Assembly (NCBI RefSeq): GCF_009650095.1
Contig: NZ_CP045915.1
Location: 4,278,001 to 4,342,000 of the forward strand
Direction of reading: 5' to 3'
DNA: 64,000 nucleotides
From: Gracilibacillus salitolerans
GTDB lineage: Bacteria > Bacillota > Bacilli > Bacillales > Amphibacillaceae
The notes under the pieces are model-generated. The model made no database searches. It was not told the DNA's origin and worked only from the letters and a program-made list of their open reading frames with translations. Shown in pieces: positions 16,746 to 25,362 of the stretch. The position numbers were made by a program, and so were the translations under genes. Positions within the stretch are counted from its first letter, which is position 1; the number at the start of each line of letters is the position of its first letter.

Positions 16746-17561
16746 TTAATCCTTTGTTTTATATAAAATCGATTTAGCGATTTTTTGTTTTAAGTCAATT
16801 GATTTTTCTTTATTTTTCAGTGCAAATCCTGTTGTTAAAATATCAATAATAAACAACTGAGAAACTTTTGCCGATAGAGATCCTCCATCTATCAATGATT
16901 CTTTCATAGCAGTACTAACCACAATGTCTGAAAGTTGTGCAATTGGAGACAACGCATAATTTGTTATAGCTATCACGGTTGCATTACTTTTTTTCGCAAT
17001 TGAAATGGCATCAAGCGTATCTTTTGTCCTACCTGAAAGACTTAAAGCAATAACTACATCTTTATCACCGAGAGTAGCAGATTCCATAGCTTGAAATTGT
17101 GAATCAGTAACCGCTTTGACATTTCTACCAACTCTTAAAAAACTTGCTTGAGCTTCTTGTGCTGCTATTCCGCTAGCTCCAACGCCATAAATTAAGATTC
17201 TTTGAGCATGTACAATCGTGTCAATTGCCTTATTCAATACTTCATCATCTATAAGTGTGATCGTTTTGTCTATTGCTTCTTTGAAATTATTTTGAATCAT
17301 ATCAATATATGATTCAAATGTTGGTGTTTTGTGAGAGAAATCCTCTGTGGCAATTTGTAATTTCAATTCTTGAAAACCTTCAAATCCGATTTTCTTACAA
17401 AAGCGAATAACGGTTGCGTCCCCTACGCCAACGGATTGTGTTACTTCTTGTACGGAATGGTAAATAATATCCTTTCCTGTTTCTTTTATGTAATCTGCGA
17501 CTTTTTTCTCCGACTTAGTCAAATCAGAATAATATGAATCAATGATATTCAAGTATTTCAT
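16746..17561 (-). CDS. RpiR-family regulator with SIS domain
   Basis: A 271-residue regulator with an N-terminal HTH_6 domain (about 1-75; the segment VQEVTQSVGVGDATVIRFCK is the helix-turn-helix) and a C-terminal SIS domain (about 120-255; IYGVGASGIAAQEAQ and VIALSLSGRTKDTLDA). SIS domains bind sugar phosphates, typically amino-sugar phosphates in MurR-like members, which agrees with the adjacent NanE/PTS operon. The ATG at 17561 follows GAAGG. It is separated from the operon by tandem terminators, so it is transcribed on its own and probably controls the operon through the palindromes at 16341-16391. Confidence 0.85.
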   Translation of the reverse strand: MKYLNIIDSYYSDLTKSEKKVADYIKETGKDIIYHSVQEVTQSVGVGDATVIRFCKKIGFEGFQELKLQIATEDFSHKTPTFESYIDMIQNNFKEAIDKTITLIDDEVLNKAIDTIVHAQRILIYGVGASGIAAQEAQASFLRVGRNVKAVTDSQFQAMESATLGDKDVVIALSLSGRTKDTLDAISIAKKSNATVIAITNYALSPIAQLSDIVVSTAMKESLIDGGSLSAKVSQLFIIDILTTGFALKNKEKSIDLKQKIAKSILYKTKD

Positions 17562-17619
17562 TTCATTACCTTCTTTGCCATTTAAATTTATTCCTGCAAA
17601 CTCAATTATTTATGATTAT

Positions 17620-17860
17620 GTAGATTTTATCAAGTGTTGTAATATACTTGAATCATATTGAGACACCCACTCTTGAAAGCTAAATTGAGTTTTTGATTCG
17701 TAACAATCAACACTTCATTTAGTTCAGTAATTTTTTCTATTATATGATTCAGGATTGGCCTACCAGCTAACTCAAATAAAGGTTTCCCTTTGTTCTTTGT
17801 TAAGGGGTTTAATCTTGTTGCATATCCTGGTGCAAGAATGATATATTTCTCCGTTTTCAC
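17620..17860 (-). pseudogene. Truncated sugar-1-phosphate nucleotidyltransferase
   Basis: The open part encodes the N-terminus of a nucleotidyltransferase: IILAPGYATRLNPLTKNKGK is the nucleotide-binding signature, followed by PLFELAGRPILNHIIEKI. After about 65 residues the frame shifts; in the neighbouring frame FQEWVSQYDSSILQHLIKS continues the family-like sequence and then stops. The remaining two thirds of the enzyme are absent. The GYATRL form is typical of choline-phosphate or sugar-1-phosphate cytidylyl/thymidylyltransferases. It is isolated from any polysaccharide operon and is non-functional. Confidence 0.75.
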
Positions 17861-17935
17861 TCCTCGTACAATTAATCACCTTATCAATAGCTAGACGGTT
17901 TCGTATTGCTTTTACTCTAACATAATTTTACTAGA

Positions 17936-18064
17936 TCAGTTATCTTTATACATACGAAATCTTGCTTTAGGTAAGCGATATAAGACCACAAAAATGATAA
18001 ATACTAAAAAAGATAAAATGAATAAAACAAAGATAGATATTACCAATAACAAGAATAATAGTAT
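17936..18064 (-). pseudogene. Possible C-terminal remnant of a membrane protein gene
   Basis: A 42-codon minus-strand stretch reads as a strongly hydrophobic helix followed by a basic tail (FVVLYRLPKARFRMYKDN, stop at 17936). It has no start with a ribosome binding site and lies directly upstream of the broken nucleotidyltransferase, as would the end of a preceding operon gene. Together the two look like the scar of a lost surface-polysaccharide operon. Confidence 0.35.
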
Positions 18065-18166
18065 TTAAAAAATAAGAAAGCCAATGATGGCAATATGTAT
18101 TTTAATTCAGCCTTTCTTTTATTCAGGGTGATCTCTGAATCACTAGGTTCCCATTGTAAAAACAGA

Positions 18167-18198
18167 AAAACCGCTTTACAGTTATTATAAGCGGTTTT
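18167..18198 (-). terminator. Terminator of the DeoR-controlled minus-strand operon
   Basis: A perfect 10-bp stem, AAAACCGCTT at 18167-18176 and AAGCGGTTTT at 18189-18198, with T-rich sequence on the exit side of either strand. It lies 29 bases beyond the kinase stop codon. Confidence 0.8.
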
Positions 18199-18226
18199 CT
18201 AGTTATTTTTTCAGTGGTAATAACAC

Positions 18227-19540
18227 TTAAATAAAACATATTTGGACACCTGCTACAAATGAATCCCCTAACCCAATCGTATATTTTGGCTTATCAATAT
18301 ATTTAGTAGGAACTATTACAGCCTTATTATGATAACTGCTATTACTAATTATTTCTTTATTTTTCATTCCTATTTCACTCAAAGGAAGCTCCAACGTTTT
18401 TTCAATTTGTTGTTTCGAACCATATGAACCGAATATCGCCTTCGTAGTAGCAAGCATATTCCCATATATCAATCCACTCTCTATATCGCTTTGAAGATCT
18501 TCACCGACATACATGGAGTAATCTTTTGTATGGACAATGACACCTTTTTGAATGTTTAAATGTTCTTTAATAAACTTGACACCTTCCACACATGAAATAA
18601 TATCATCAATATTAATTGGAAAATCGTAAATTTTTAGAATTTGATCTAATTCTTCTTCATTCATACAAACAATATCCACTTCAGCATATATCGTTTCCAT
18701 ACATTGCTTTTTTACTTGGTCACTATGATAATGAGCATCCTCAAAGAATACTATACCTGATGGGTTATTGCTCCTATATTTTTTGATATGTTGCTTCACA
18801 AAGTTCAAGCGTTCCATTAGAACATCAGTATATTTAATAGCGTTAAAACTAGAAAGGACATTACTACTTATCTGTTTTGCATTGTCTTCTATATATTGAA
18901 AATATGGTTTTGAAAATGGTACCGTTTCATTAACTGTTATTTTTGTTATAATCAAGCGATTAGATGATGGTATTTCAAAGCTCTCATCTTTTAAGTGGAT
19001 ACTATCCCCTTTTTTAAATTGTAAAATAAAATGTATCTCTTGTTCTACCTGTTGGGAAACTTGATTAGTATGGATCAAATCCCCGTTGGAAGAAATCGTA
19101 TAAATATATGGGGAATCTAATATATCACATACTTCTTTCGAATCATCTGTTAAATGAACCAGTGAAGGGCACTCTATAGCAGCTAAGGCCATCGCACCTT
19201 GTGTTGCCGTTCCTCCCATACCATATTTGGTAGGAAATATATGTTCAATTAATTTTGTGTCCGCTATATCTACTTCTCCACCGATTCCCTCTCTACAAAA
19301 ATAAACTACTGTTCGAATGAAGTCTTCCATCGTATTTATAACTTTTGCTGGTTTCATTTGACTTAATTCTTCTTCCATATATTCTTCAAGAAGATCATTT
19401 ATAATATCTACATTAAAATCGCACAAAACATCTAAATTGCTCGTATAACCCATTGCTGGCATCTTATTATTAGATTGGCGATGATTAATCGCCTTATCCA
19501 TATTGTTATAACAATCTACATACTTTTCTTCCATCTTCAT
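18227..19540 (-). CDS. Sugar kinase of the ADP-dependent PFK/glucokinase family
   Basis: A 437-residue protein of the ADP_PFK_GK family (ribokinase-like fold), best known from euryarchaea and animals. Visible signatures are GYTSNLDVLCDFN near the N-terminus, substrate-loop YGMGGTATQGAMALAAIE near residue 107, FFEDAHYHSD corresponding to the HxE/metal region, VDIVCMNEEELDQIL with the NxxE motif, and the catalytic GLGDSF with Asp426. The chain ends eight residues after SFVAG. Whether it really uses ADP cannot be told from sequence. It is the last gene of the operon with an ABC importer and a class II aldolase, so it probably phosphorylates a ketose for aldol cleavage. Confidence 0.75.
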   Translation of the reverse strand: MKMEEKYVDCYNNMDKAINHRQSNNKMPAMGYTSNLDVLCDFNVDIINDLLEEYMEEELSQMKPAKVINTMEDFIRTVVYFCREGIGGEVDIADTKLIEHIFPTKYGMGGTATQGAMALAAIECPSLVHLTDDSKEVCDILDSPYIYTISSNGDLIHTNQVSQQVEQEIHFILQFKKGDSIHLKDESFEIPSSNRLIITKITVNETVPFSKPYFQYIEDNAKQISSNVLSSFNAIKYTDVLMERLNFVKQHIKKYRSNNPSGIVFFEDAHYHSDQVKKQCMETIYAEVDIVCMNEEELDQILKIYDFPINIDDIISCVEGVKFIKEHLNIQKGVIVHTKDYSMYVGEDLQSDIESGLIYGNMLATTKAIFGSYGSKQQIEKTLELPLSEIGMKNKEIISNSSYHNKAVIVPTKYIDKPKYTIGLGDSFVAGVQICFI

Positions 19541-19699
19541 CAGTAGCTCACCTCATTTTGATTTTCACTTACAATAGGTGTGAAAATATAATTAGCTTAA
19601 TAAGGCTAAATAGCCTTATCTCACTATCTATACTGTTTAAACCATTCTTTTTCTATTTCAATATATCACTGTGTAAAGCAAATACATCGTTCATTTAGG

Positions 19700-20536
19700 C
19701 TAACTTTTGATAGACCCAGACGTCATACCTGCAATAAAGTACTTTTGGAAGAATAAGAATAGAAGCAATACTGGAATGGATCCTAATATACTCATCGCCA
19801 TCATTTGATTCCACTCATAAGCATGTTGTCCCATTAGCAAATTAATACCTACAGGAACAGTTCTAAATTCAGTTGTCTTCGTTAACGCTAAAGCAAATAA
19901 ATATTCATTCCACGCTAACATAAATGTGTACATTCCGACAGAAACAATACCTGGAACTGCTACTGGTACTAATACAGTCCAAAGGGCCCTAAACCTAGAT
20001 CCACCATCGATCATGACTGCCTCATCTAATTCTTTTGAAAGTGTGTTGAAGTATCCGGTCATCATTAAAATGGCATAAGGTAATGTGAACAACAAATAGG
20101 TTAAAATAAGCGCACCGTATGAGTTATACAAATTCAGCGCTACCACTAGACTTAAGTAAGGAATCAATAAAGTTATTGGAGGTACTGCCTGTACACTGAT
20201 AATTAATGTATTAATAATTTTCTTTCCTGGATAATTAAACCTACTAAAACTATAAGAAGCTAGGATACTTACAAATAACGTTAAGATCACTACAATAAAC
20301 GCTACAAAATAACTATTAATAAAAAACCGAATTTTTTCTGGGTCAGAAAGAATCTGCGCATAAGCATTTAAAGTAAAATTATCAGAGATCCACACAGGTG
20401 GCCATGCAAATATTTCTGAATTGGGTTTGAAAGAATTCAAGAACATCCATAATACTGGAAACCCGGAAAATATGGTTCCTACCACTAATAGTGAAAATGT
20501 TATGAGCTTGATATACCACTTTTTCTCTCCTACCAT
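19700..20536 (-). CDS. Sugar ABC transporter permease (MalG type)
   Basis: A 278-residue permease with about six membrane helices, EAA motif KELDEAVMIDGGSRFRALWT, and the MalG-type C-terminus KYFIAGMTSGSIKS. The start is taken at ATG 20536, one base after the stop of the upstream permease and behind a GGGGGC ribosome site; the longer reading frame from 20578 would run into that gene. It forms the importer with 20538-21458 and the lipoprotein at 21529. Confidence 0.9.
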   Translation of the reverse strand: MVGEKKWYIKLITFSLLVVGTIFSGFPVLWMFLNSFKPNSEIFAWPPVWISDNFTLNAYAQILSDPEKIRFFINSYFVAFIVVILTLFVSILASYSFSRFNYPGKKIINTLIISVQAVPPITLLIPYLSLVVALNLYNSYGALILTYLLFTLPYAILMMTGYFNTLSKELDEAVMIDGGSRFRALWTVLVPVAVPGIVSVGMYTFMLAWNEYLFALALTKTTEFRTVPVGINLLMGQHAYEWNQMMAMSILGSIPVLLLFLFFQKYFIAGMTSGSIKS

Positions 20537-20537
20537 A

Positions 20538-21458
20538 TTATTCTTGCCCCCTTTGATGACGTACATAGAAGATGGCAACTATTGTACATATTACTAACAA
20601 AATTACTGCACTTGTTGAAGCCATAGCATATTGATATTCACTAAACCCTTGTTTGTAAATAAAGGTACTCAAGATTTCCGTTGCATCTATAGGACCTCCG
20701 CCAGTGGTCATCCAAATGAGCGCGAATTGCTGAATCGTCCATACGAAATCTAGGAGTATTAAACTTATTAAAATTGGTTTTAACTGTGGAAGGGTAATAT
20801 AGAAAAAGTTTTTTATATGATTTGCACCATCAATAGCAGATGATTCATACAATTGAGATTGGATACCTTGTAAGCCTGCCAAGATACTGATCATAAATAA
20901 TGGATATCCGGCCCAAATATTAATCATCGTTACCGAGAATAAAGCAAGATCTCTAGAAGCTAACCATTCTAAGTTAGTACTGGATAGATTTAACTCTACC
21001 AATAAAAAGTTAATAAACCCATTTGGATTTAATAACATTTTCCATAAAACAGCTATAACAGCTGCAGTAAACATCCATGGTAACGAAAAAATCACTCTGA
21101 ACATTGCCTGTAATTTTGGACCAATGTATTTGGTATTCAGAACCATTGCAAATGTGATACCTATAATCATATGTGCAATCACGCTACCACCAACAAATAT
21201 TAACGTGTTTTTGACAGCCACCCAAAATGATTCATTCGTTAATAATTCTTGAAAATTTTGAAAACCTACAAATACTGGATTATCATTGATAATAACATTA
21301 TCAAAAAAAGAATATTGAATAACCATATAAATAGGTACAACTAATAGGACAACCATTAGAATTACGGTTGGTAACTGATATAAATATGGTTCTGTTTTTT
21401 TCTTTAAATAGCCTGATCTTTTTTTCGATCTTCCTCTATTTACATTTTGAGATGTCAC
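20538..21458 (-). CDS. Sugar ABC transporter permease (MalF type)
   Basis: A 306-residue permease with a basic N-terminal tail, about six membrane helices and EAA motif QLYESSAIDGANHIKNFFYI near residue 208. It uses a GTG start at 21458 with AAAGGTGG upstream. Between it and the binding-protein gene is a strong hairpin (21484-21510). No ATPase is encoded in the cluster. Confidence 0.9.
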   Translation of the reverse strand: MTSQNVNRGRSKKRSGYLKKKTEPYLYQLPTVILMVVLLVVPIYMVIQYSFFDNVIINDNPVFVGFQNFQELLTNESFWVAVKNTLIFVGGSVIAHMIIGITFAMVLNTKYIGPKLQAMFRVIFSLPWMFTAAVIAVLWKMLLNPNGFINFLLVELNLSSTNLEWLASRDLALFSVTMINIWAGYPLFMISILAGLQGIQSQLYESSAIDGANHIKNFFYITLPQLKPILISLILLDFVWTIQQFALIWMTTGGGPIDATEILSTFIYKQGFSEYQYAMASTSAVILLVICTIVAIFYVRHQRGQE

Positions 21459-21483
21459 GAGACATTACCACCTTTCTATACAT

Positions 21484-21510
21484 CGGGATGTATGGTGGCC
21501 ATACATCCCG
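21484..21510 (-). promoter_or_regulatory. Intercistronic hairpin between binding protein and permease
   Basis: A perfect 12-bp stem, CGGGATGTATGG and CCATACATCCCG, with a 3-base loop. There is no U-tract. Its position matches that of the hairpins at 7375-7412 and 34218-34252, so it probably sets the ratio of binding protein to permease. Confidence 0.7.
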
Positions 21511-21528
21511 TTGTTAACTTAATTGTTA

Positions 21529-22866
21529 TTATTCAAATGCCTCTTCCCATATACTCTGTGTCTCTGATAACATTTCTGATGCTTCTCCTGTATCACCCTC
21601 GATATAAAGTTGTAATTGCTCGGCAAATGTTCTCATTAACTCTTCTGATGTCGGAAGACCAGTGAATTCGTTTACAGGATTTGAGTCTTGGTATAGTTCA
21701 TAAGCTTTTAAGAATAAGTCATCTGCATCTGAATAGTCAGGATCAGCATCCGCATTACCAGGGAAAGCGTTCGCATAAACCGCAAGTTCAGCATTAACCT
21801 CTGGACTCATCATGTATTCTACTAGTTGCCATGCTTCCTCTTTATGCTCACTATTTTCAGCAACTCCTATACCCCAGTTGGCTACATCCATACCACTTTC
21901 TCCACTGAAGCCTTCTTGCACTGGTACAGGGACAAAGTCGAAATTCATATCGGGGGCTCCCTCTTGTATTGTATTTAGGTGAGCTAACGAATCGATCATA
22001 AAGGCCACTCGACCATTTGTAAATTCTTCTACCATGTCAGCTTCTTTCATAGCATACGCACCTGGTGCCACTACTCCAGCGTCAAACAATCCTTTCATAA
22101 ACTCCACAGTATCTATTAAATCCGAATTGTCTGTTAGGTTCGGTTGACCATTATCTAACATAGAACCTCCAGAAGCCCATAACCAACTCATGAAATTATT
22201 TTGTATTCCACTTGGTGATTCAGTTGATAACGGAATAGCCCATCCTGCTTTACCTGTCTCGGAATAAACGGTATTTGCTACTTCAGTAAACTCTGATCGT
22301 GTTTCCGGAATATCCTCTATACCTGCCTCTTCTAAAATATCCATATTCACATACATTGGATACGCAAAGTTAGCCACAGGAATCATGAATGTATTCCCAT
22401 CCACTTGTATTTGGTCGGATAGCTGACTTTGATCATATCCACTATCATCCATTAAAGTTGATAAATTTGCGATAGAACCTTGTTTGGCAAAATCATATAC
22501 CCAAGCTCCATCAAGTCCTACCACATCTGCCATTGTACTTGCTGCCGCTCCTGCTGCAATTTGTGTTTTTGTATCAGCATATGGATTACTTAAAAGCTCC
22601 ACATTGATACCCGTCTCTTCCGTGAACCCATCAACAATTTCTCGAAGCACTCCATCGGGCAATTCTACTCCCCACCATTGTTGAAACTCTAATGTTACTT
22701 CATCATTATCACCTTCACCATTAGATTCGTTATCATTATTTGTAGCAGTTTCGGAGATGGACTCACTATCACCTCCCGAACCCATACAACCTGACAGTGT
22801 TATTACTGCTAATACAATCAATAAAATATTCAGAATACCTTTGTTATAAAAGTTGTTAATTTTCAA
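21529..22866 (-). CDS. Sugar ABC transporter substrate-binding lipoprotein
   Basis: A 445-residue family 1 solute-binding protein. A signal peptide with lipobox LSGC at about residue 27 is followed by a Ser/Glu/Asn/Asp-rich linker. The mature start reads VTLEFQQWWGVELPDGVLRE, and QSIWEEAFE is the typical C-terminus. The start codon is TTG at 22866 behind GAGGAGG. The strongly acidic mature chain fits a halotolerant host. It shares an operon with the upstream class II aldolase gene (22966) and the downstream permeases and kinase. Confidence 0.9.
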   Translation of the reverse strand: MKINNFYNKGILNILLIVLAVITLSGCMGSGGDSESISETATNNDNESNGEGDNDEVTLEFQQWWGVELPDGVLREIVDGFTEETGINVELLSNPYADTKTQIAAGAAASTMADVVGLDGAWVYDFAKQGSIANLSTLMDDSGYDQSQLSDQIQVDGNTFMIPVANFAYPMYVNMDILEEAGIEDIPETRSEFTEVANTVYSETGKAGWAIPLSTESPSGIQNNFMSWLWASGGSMLDNGQPNLTDNSDLIDTVEFMKGLFDAGVVAPGAYAMKEADMVEEFTNGRVAFMIDSLAHLNTIQEGAPDMNFDFVPVPVQEGFSGESGMDVANWGIGVAENSEHKEEAWQLVEYMMSPEVNAELAVYANAFPGNADADPDYSDADDLFLKAYELYQDSNPVNEFTGLPTSEELMRTFAEQLQLYIEGDTGEASEMLSETQSIWEEAFE

Positions 22867-22965
22867 TTTAAATCCTCCTCATATATTGCCGTTTAGAATA
22901 TTTAGACAGGACCTTACAATTGTTATTGAACATTGATTATCTTTGTCATATGGCATAAACTTATC

Positions 22966-23844
22966 TTATAATTGCATTGGTTGATACAAATCAGCTTTGC
23001 CAGACGAACCAAATAGTCGCATCTTTTTCGAAATAATCGACATAGCCGCTTCCCTTGAACTTGGAAATAAGGCATCCGGCTCATAACCATCGGGATTATT
23101 GCTTAGAGTATTGCGAAGTTCTGTAAAAAAAGCCCGTTTCATCTCACTAGATAGATTGATCTTTCCAACACCATACTTAGTAGATTCTCGAATATCATCA
23201 TCTGAATTGTCGGAACCTCCATGTAAGACAAGAGGAATATTCACATTTTCATAAATTTGAGACAATCGATCAATCTGGAGTTTAGGTTTCATAGATTTTG
23301 GATATATCCCATGAGAAGTGCCTATAGCAATAGCTAGTGTATCTACATTTGTTTTCTCTACAAAATCTCTTGCTTGTTCTGGATCTGTGAACAATATTTC
23401 TTCTCCTCCTCCTTCAGAACCAGTTCCTGTATCCCCAATGGTACCTAGTTCACCTTCAACAGAGATGTGTTGTGAATGAGCAATTTTTACAGCTTCTCTC
23501 GTTATTGCTACATTTTCTTCATAAGGTAAATGTGATCCATCAATCATCACGGACGTAAAACCATTTCTAATCGCCCGAACAATATCATTGAGATCACCAC
23601 CATGATCAAGATGAATAACAATTGGCACATTAGCACGATTTGCGGCTTGCACAACATAAGCAGCAAACTCATCTCCCATTAGAGCAATTTCATTCGGATG
23701 AATTTGAAGAATGGCAGGTGATCTTTCTTTTTCCGCCGTTTGTATTACAGCGCTTACAAATTCACTGTTCGCAATATTAAATGACCCCACTGAAAACTTC
23801 TCCTTATACGCTACACTTAATAATTTCTCCATTGTCGTTAACAT
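22966..23844 (-). CDS. Class II ketose-(bis)phosphate aldolase (copy 1)
   Basis: A 292-residue zinc-dependent aldolase of the FbaA/GatY/KbaY family, cleaving a ketose phosphate to dihydroxyacetone phosphate and an aldehyde. Catalytic Asp80 and zinc ligand His81 lie in IHLDHGG, Glu130 in VEGELG, His178 in GTSHG, His208 in VLHGGS and Asn230 in GKIN, all as in GatY-type enzymes. ATG 23844 sits behind AAGAAGGTG. It is the first gene of the minus-strand operon and is preceded by a dense array of TTTGTTT boxes. A paralogue lies across the regulator at 25363. The exact substrate is uncertain. Confidence 0.85.
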   Translation of the reverse strand: MLTTMEKLLSVAYKEKFSVGSFNIANSEFVSAVIQTAEKERSPAILQIHPNEIALMGDEFAAYVVQAANRANVPIVIHLDHGGDLNDIVRAIRNGFTSVMIDGSHLPYEENVAITREAVKIAHSQHISVEGELGTIGDTGTGSEGGGEEILFTDPEQARDFVEKTNVDTLAIAIGTSHGIYPKSMKPKLQIDRLSQIYENVNIPLVLHGGSDNSDDDIRESTKYGVGKINLSSEMKRAFFTELRNTLSNNPDGYEPDALFPSSREAAMSIISKKMRLFGSSGKADLYQPMQL

Positions 23845-23920
23845 TTGAACACCTTCTTCATTAAAATTTTTTGAGTTTAAGTTATTGCATTTTTCTTTTT
23901 TGAATCACCTCCTGAAATTT

Positions 23921-24060
23921 TCGTTTTGTTTATTTTATGTCCTAATACTAAACACATTTTGTTCGTTTGTCAATAGAAAAAACAAAATAAACAAAAAACA
24001 AACATTTTTTGTTTAAAAATTCGTTTATATAACGATATCCTTTTTTGTTTACTGACTAAA
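23921..24060. promoter_or_regulatory. Cluster of TTTGTTT boxes, probable DeoR operators
   Basis: TTTGTTT-like elements on both strands crowd this segment: TTTTGTTTATTTT at 23924-23936, TTTTGTTCGTTTGT at 23957-23970, AACAAAATAAACAAA from 23981, then ACAAAC and TTTTTTGTTTA around 24000-24015, and TTTTTTGTTTAC at about 24041-24052. DeoR-family sugar regulators bind repeated boxes of this type. The cluster overlaps the expected promoter of the aldolase/ABC/kinase operon. Confidence 0.65.
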
Positions 24061-24107
24061 AAAGCTAAATTCACACATAATATATGTTGTAATGTTTATT
24101 CGGTTTT

Positions 24108-24118
24108 CATGCTATAAT
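24108..24118 (+). promoter_or_regulatory. Candidate extended -10 promoter
   Basis: TGCTATAAT is a perfect extended -10 element on the plus strand, with a weak TTGTAA about 20 bases upstream. It would give the deoR transcript a leader of roughly 250 bases containing the second operator group. Confidence 0.4.
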
Positions 24119-24254
24119 GTTATCTTACAAAACACATACAGAGGCTATTTTAAGAGCATTAACTCATTATCCTTTGATAGTCCTCACACTCCAACAAGTC
24201 TGTAACATAAAAACATTAATATCAGTATCTTTGATCAGCAGCAGTAATAAACGC

Positions 24255-24331
24255 AAAGCAAACATCAATTGTTTGTTTTGTGTTTAATTTGTTTATTTAC
24301 CCTTGATTTATTTGTTGATATCCTATATTAT
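24255..24331 (+). promoter_or_regulatory. Second DeoR operator group and deoR promoter
   Basis: The palindromic run around 24257-24277 (AAACATCAATTGTTT with flanking bases) is followed by TTTTGTGTTTAATTTGTTTA. A promoter-like TTGATT (24304-24309) and TATTAT (24326-24331), 16 bases apart, lies directly downstream. This fits autoregulation of the deoR gene and of the genes behind it. Confidence 0.5.
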
Positions 24332-24376
24332 ACAGTTATAAATTAATAAATTATTAAGTGAATAGGAGAATAAATA

Positions 24377-25129
24377 ATGGTCAATGACAATAGACAAAAG
24401 AAAATCATGGAATTGATAATGAAAAAGGGTAACCTATCTGTTCAAGATCTAGCTGATGAATTTCAAGTATCTGATATGACTATTCGAAGAGAATTACAAA
24501 AATTAGATCAAAATAAAATGTTCGAAAGATATCATGGCGGAGTTCGTTATGTAAAGGAAGTATCTCCTGAACAACGAGAAACAGAGTATACAGATGAAAA
24601 GAAACAAATTGCTAATTATTGTTTATCCCTAATCTCATCTAAGGATACTATTTTTTTGGATTCAGGAACTACTGCTCATTATATTGCAAAAGGGTTGGCT
24701 GACTCATTACTTGAGAATGTCACAGTAATTACTCATTCACTAACAACAGCATATTCACTTCGAAATGCAAATAATGTTTCTTTATTCATGGCAGGAGGTG
24801 AATTTCGTCAGAATTCTCAAGGGTTCTTTGGAAGTAACACCAAATCTTTTCTAGAAAATTTATATGTTAATAAAGCGTTTATAGGAACTAGCGGAATCAT
24901 TGAAAGAGGCTATAGTGTATTCCAATTCGCTGATGCTGAAATCAAACAAACGATGATTGACTCAAGTGAGGAAACCTATATTATAGGAGATTCATCCAAA
25001 TTCGGTAAACGCTCGATGAACCTATTTGCTCCACTTGAAAATGTCGATATGATCGTGACAGATCATAGCTTATCGGATTATTGGGTATCATTTATTGAAA
25101 ATAAGGAAGTCAATTTGACAAGAGTATAA
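24377..25129 (+). CDS. DeoR-family transcriptional regulator
   Basis: A 250-residue DeoR/GlpR-type repressor. The N-terminal helix-turn-helix is LSVQDLADEFQVSDMTIRRE (about 19-38), followed by the conserved YHGGVRY hinge. The C-terminal sugar-phosphate sensor contains IFLDSGTTAHYIAKGL (about 94-109), VITHSL and FIGTSGI. It lies between two divergent groups of sugar genes, each fronted by TTTGTTT boxes, and probably represses both until a phosphorylated sugar binds. ATG 24377 follows AGGAG. A hairpin after the gene separates it from the next aldolase. Confidence 0.9.
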   Translation: MVNDNRQKKIMELIMKKGNLSVQDLADEFQVSDMTIRRELQKLDQNKMFERYHGGVRYVKEVSPEQRETEYTDEKKQIANYCLSLISSKDTIFLDSGTTAHYIAKGLADSLLENVTVITHSLTTAYSLRNANNVSLFMAGGEFRQNSQGFFGSNTKSFLENLYVNKAFIGTSGIIERGYSVFQFADAEIKQTMIDSSEETYIIGDSSKFGKRSMNLFAPLENVDMIVTDHSLSDYWVSFIENKEVNLTRV

Positions 25130-25152
25130 TAGTCTCACAAATAAACTTAAAA

Positions 25153-25190
25153 AAGGAAGCGAATTTTTTATGAAAATTCTTCCTTGTATT
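25153..25190 (+). terminator. Terminator of deoR
   Basis: A stem with a two-base bulge (AAGGAAGCGAATTTT pairing with AAAATTCTTCCTT), followed on the plus strand by TGTATTTTTATT. It lies 24 bases after the deoR stop codon. Confidence 0.7.
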
Positions 25191-25218
25191 TTTATTAATA
25201 ATTCCTGTTTTTTCATAC

Positions 25219-25235
25219 TTTGAAAACGTTTCAAA
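25219..25235 (+). promoter_or_regulatory. cre-like palindrome upstream of aldolase copy 2
   Basis: TTTGAAAACGTTTCAAA is an almost perfect palindrome around a central CG and matches the CcpA cre consensus with one deviation. It lies 130 bases upstream of the second aldolase gene, suggesting carbon-catabolite control. Confidence 0.5.
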
Positions 25236-25362
25236 TACTACTAGCTATTCACCACTTTAAGGAGGTGATAAATATAAATAATAGAGACTGGTAATAATAT
25301 GATGATCTTTAGAGTGTTCATTAGATGAAACTAATTATTTAATAAAAGGAGAGGTTACGAAT

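Noticed and set aside
23921..24300. CRISPR-like array in the TTTGTTT repeats
   Set aside because: Units are short, irregularly spaced and on both strands, without unique spacers of constant length; they fit operator boxes instead.
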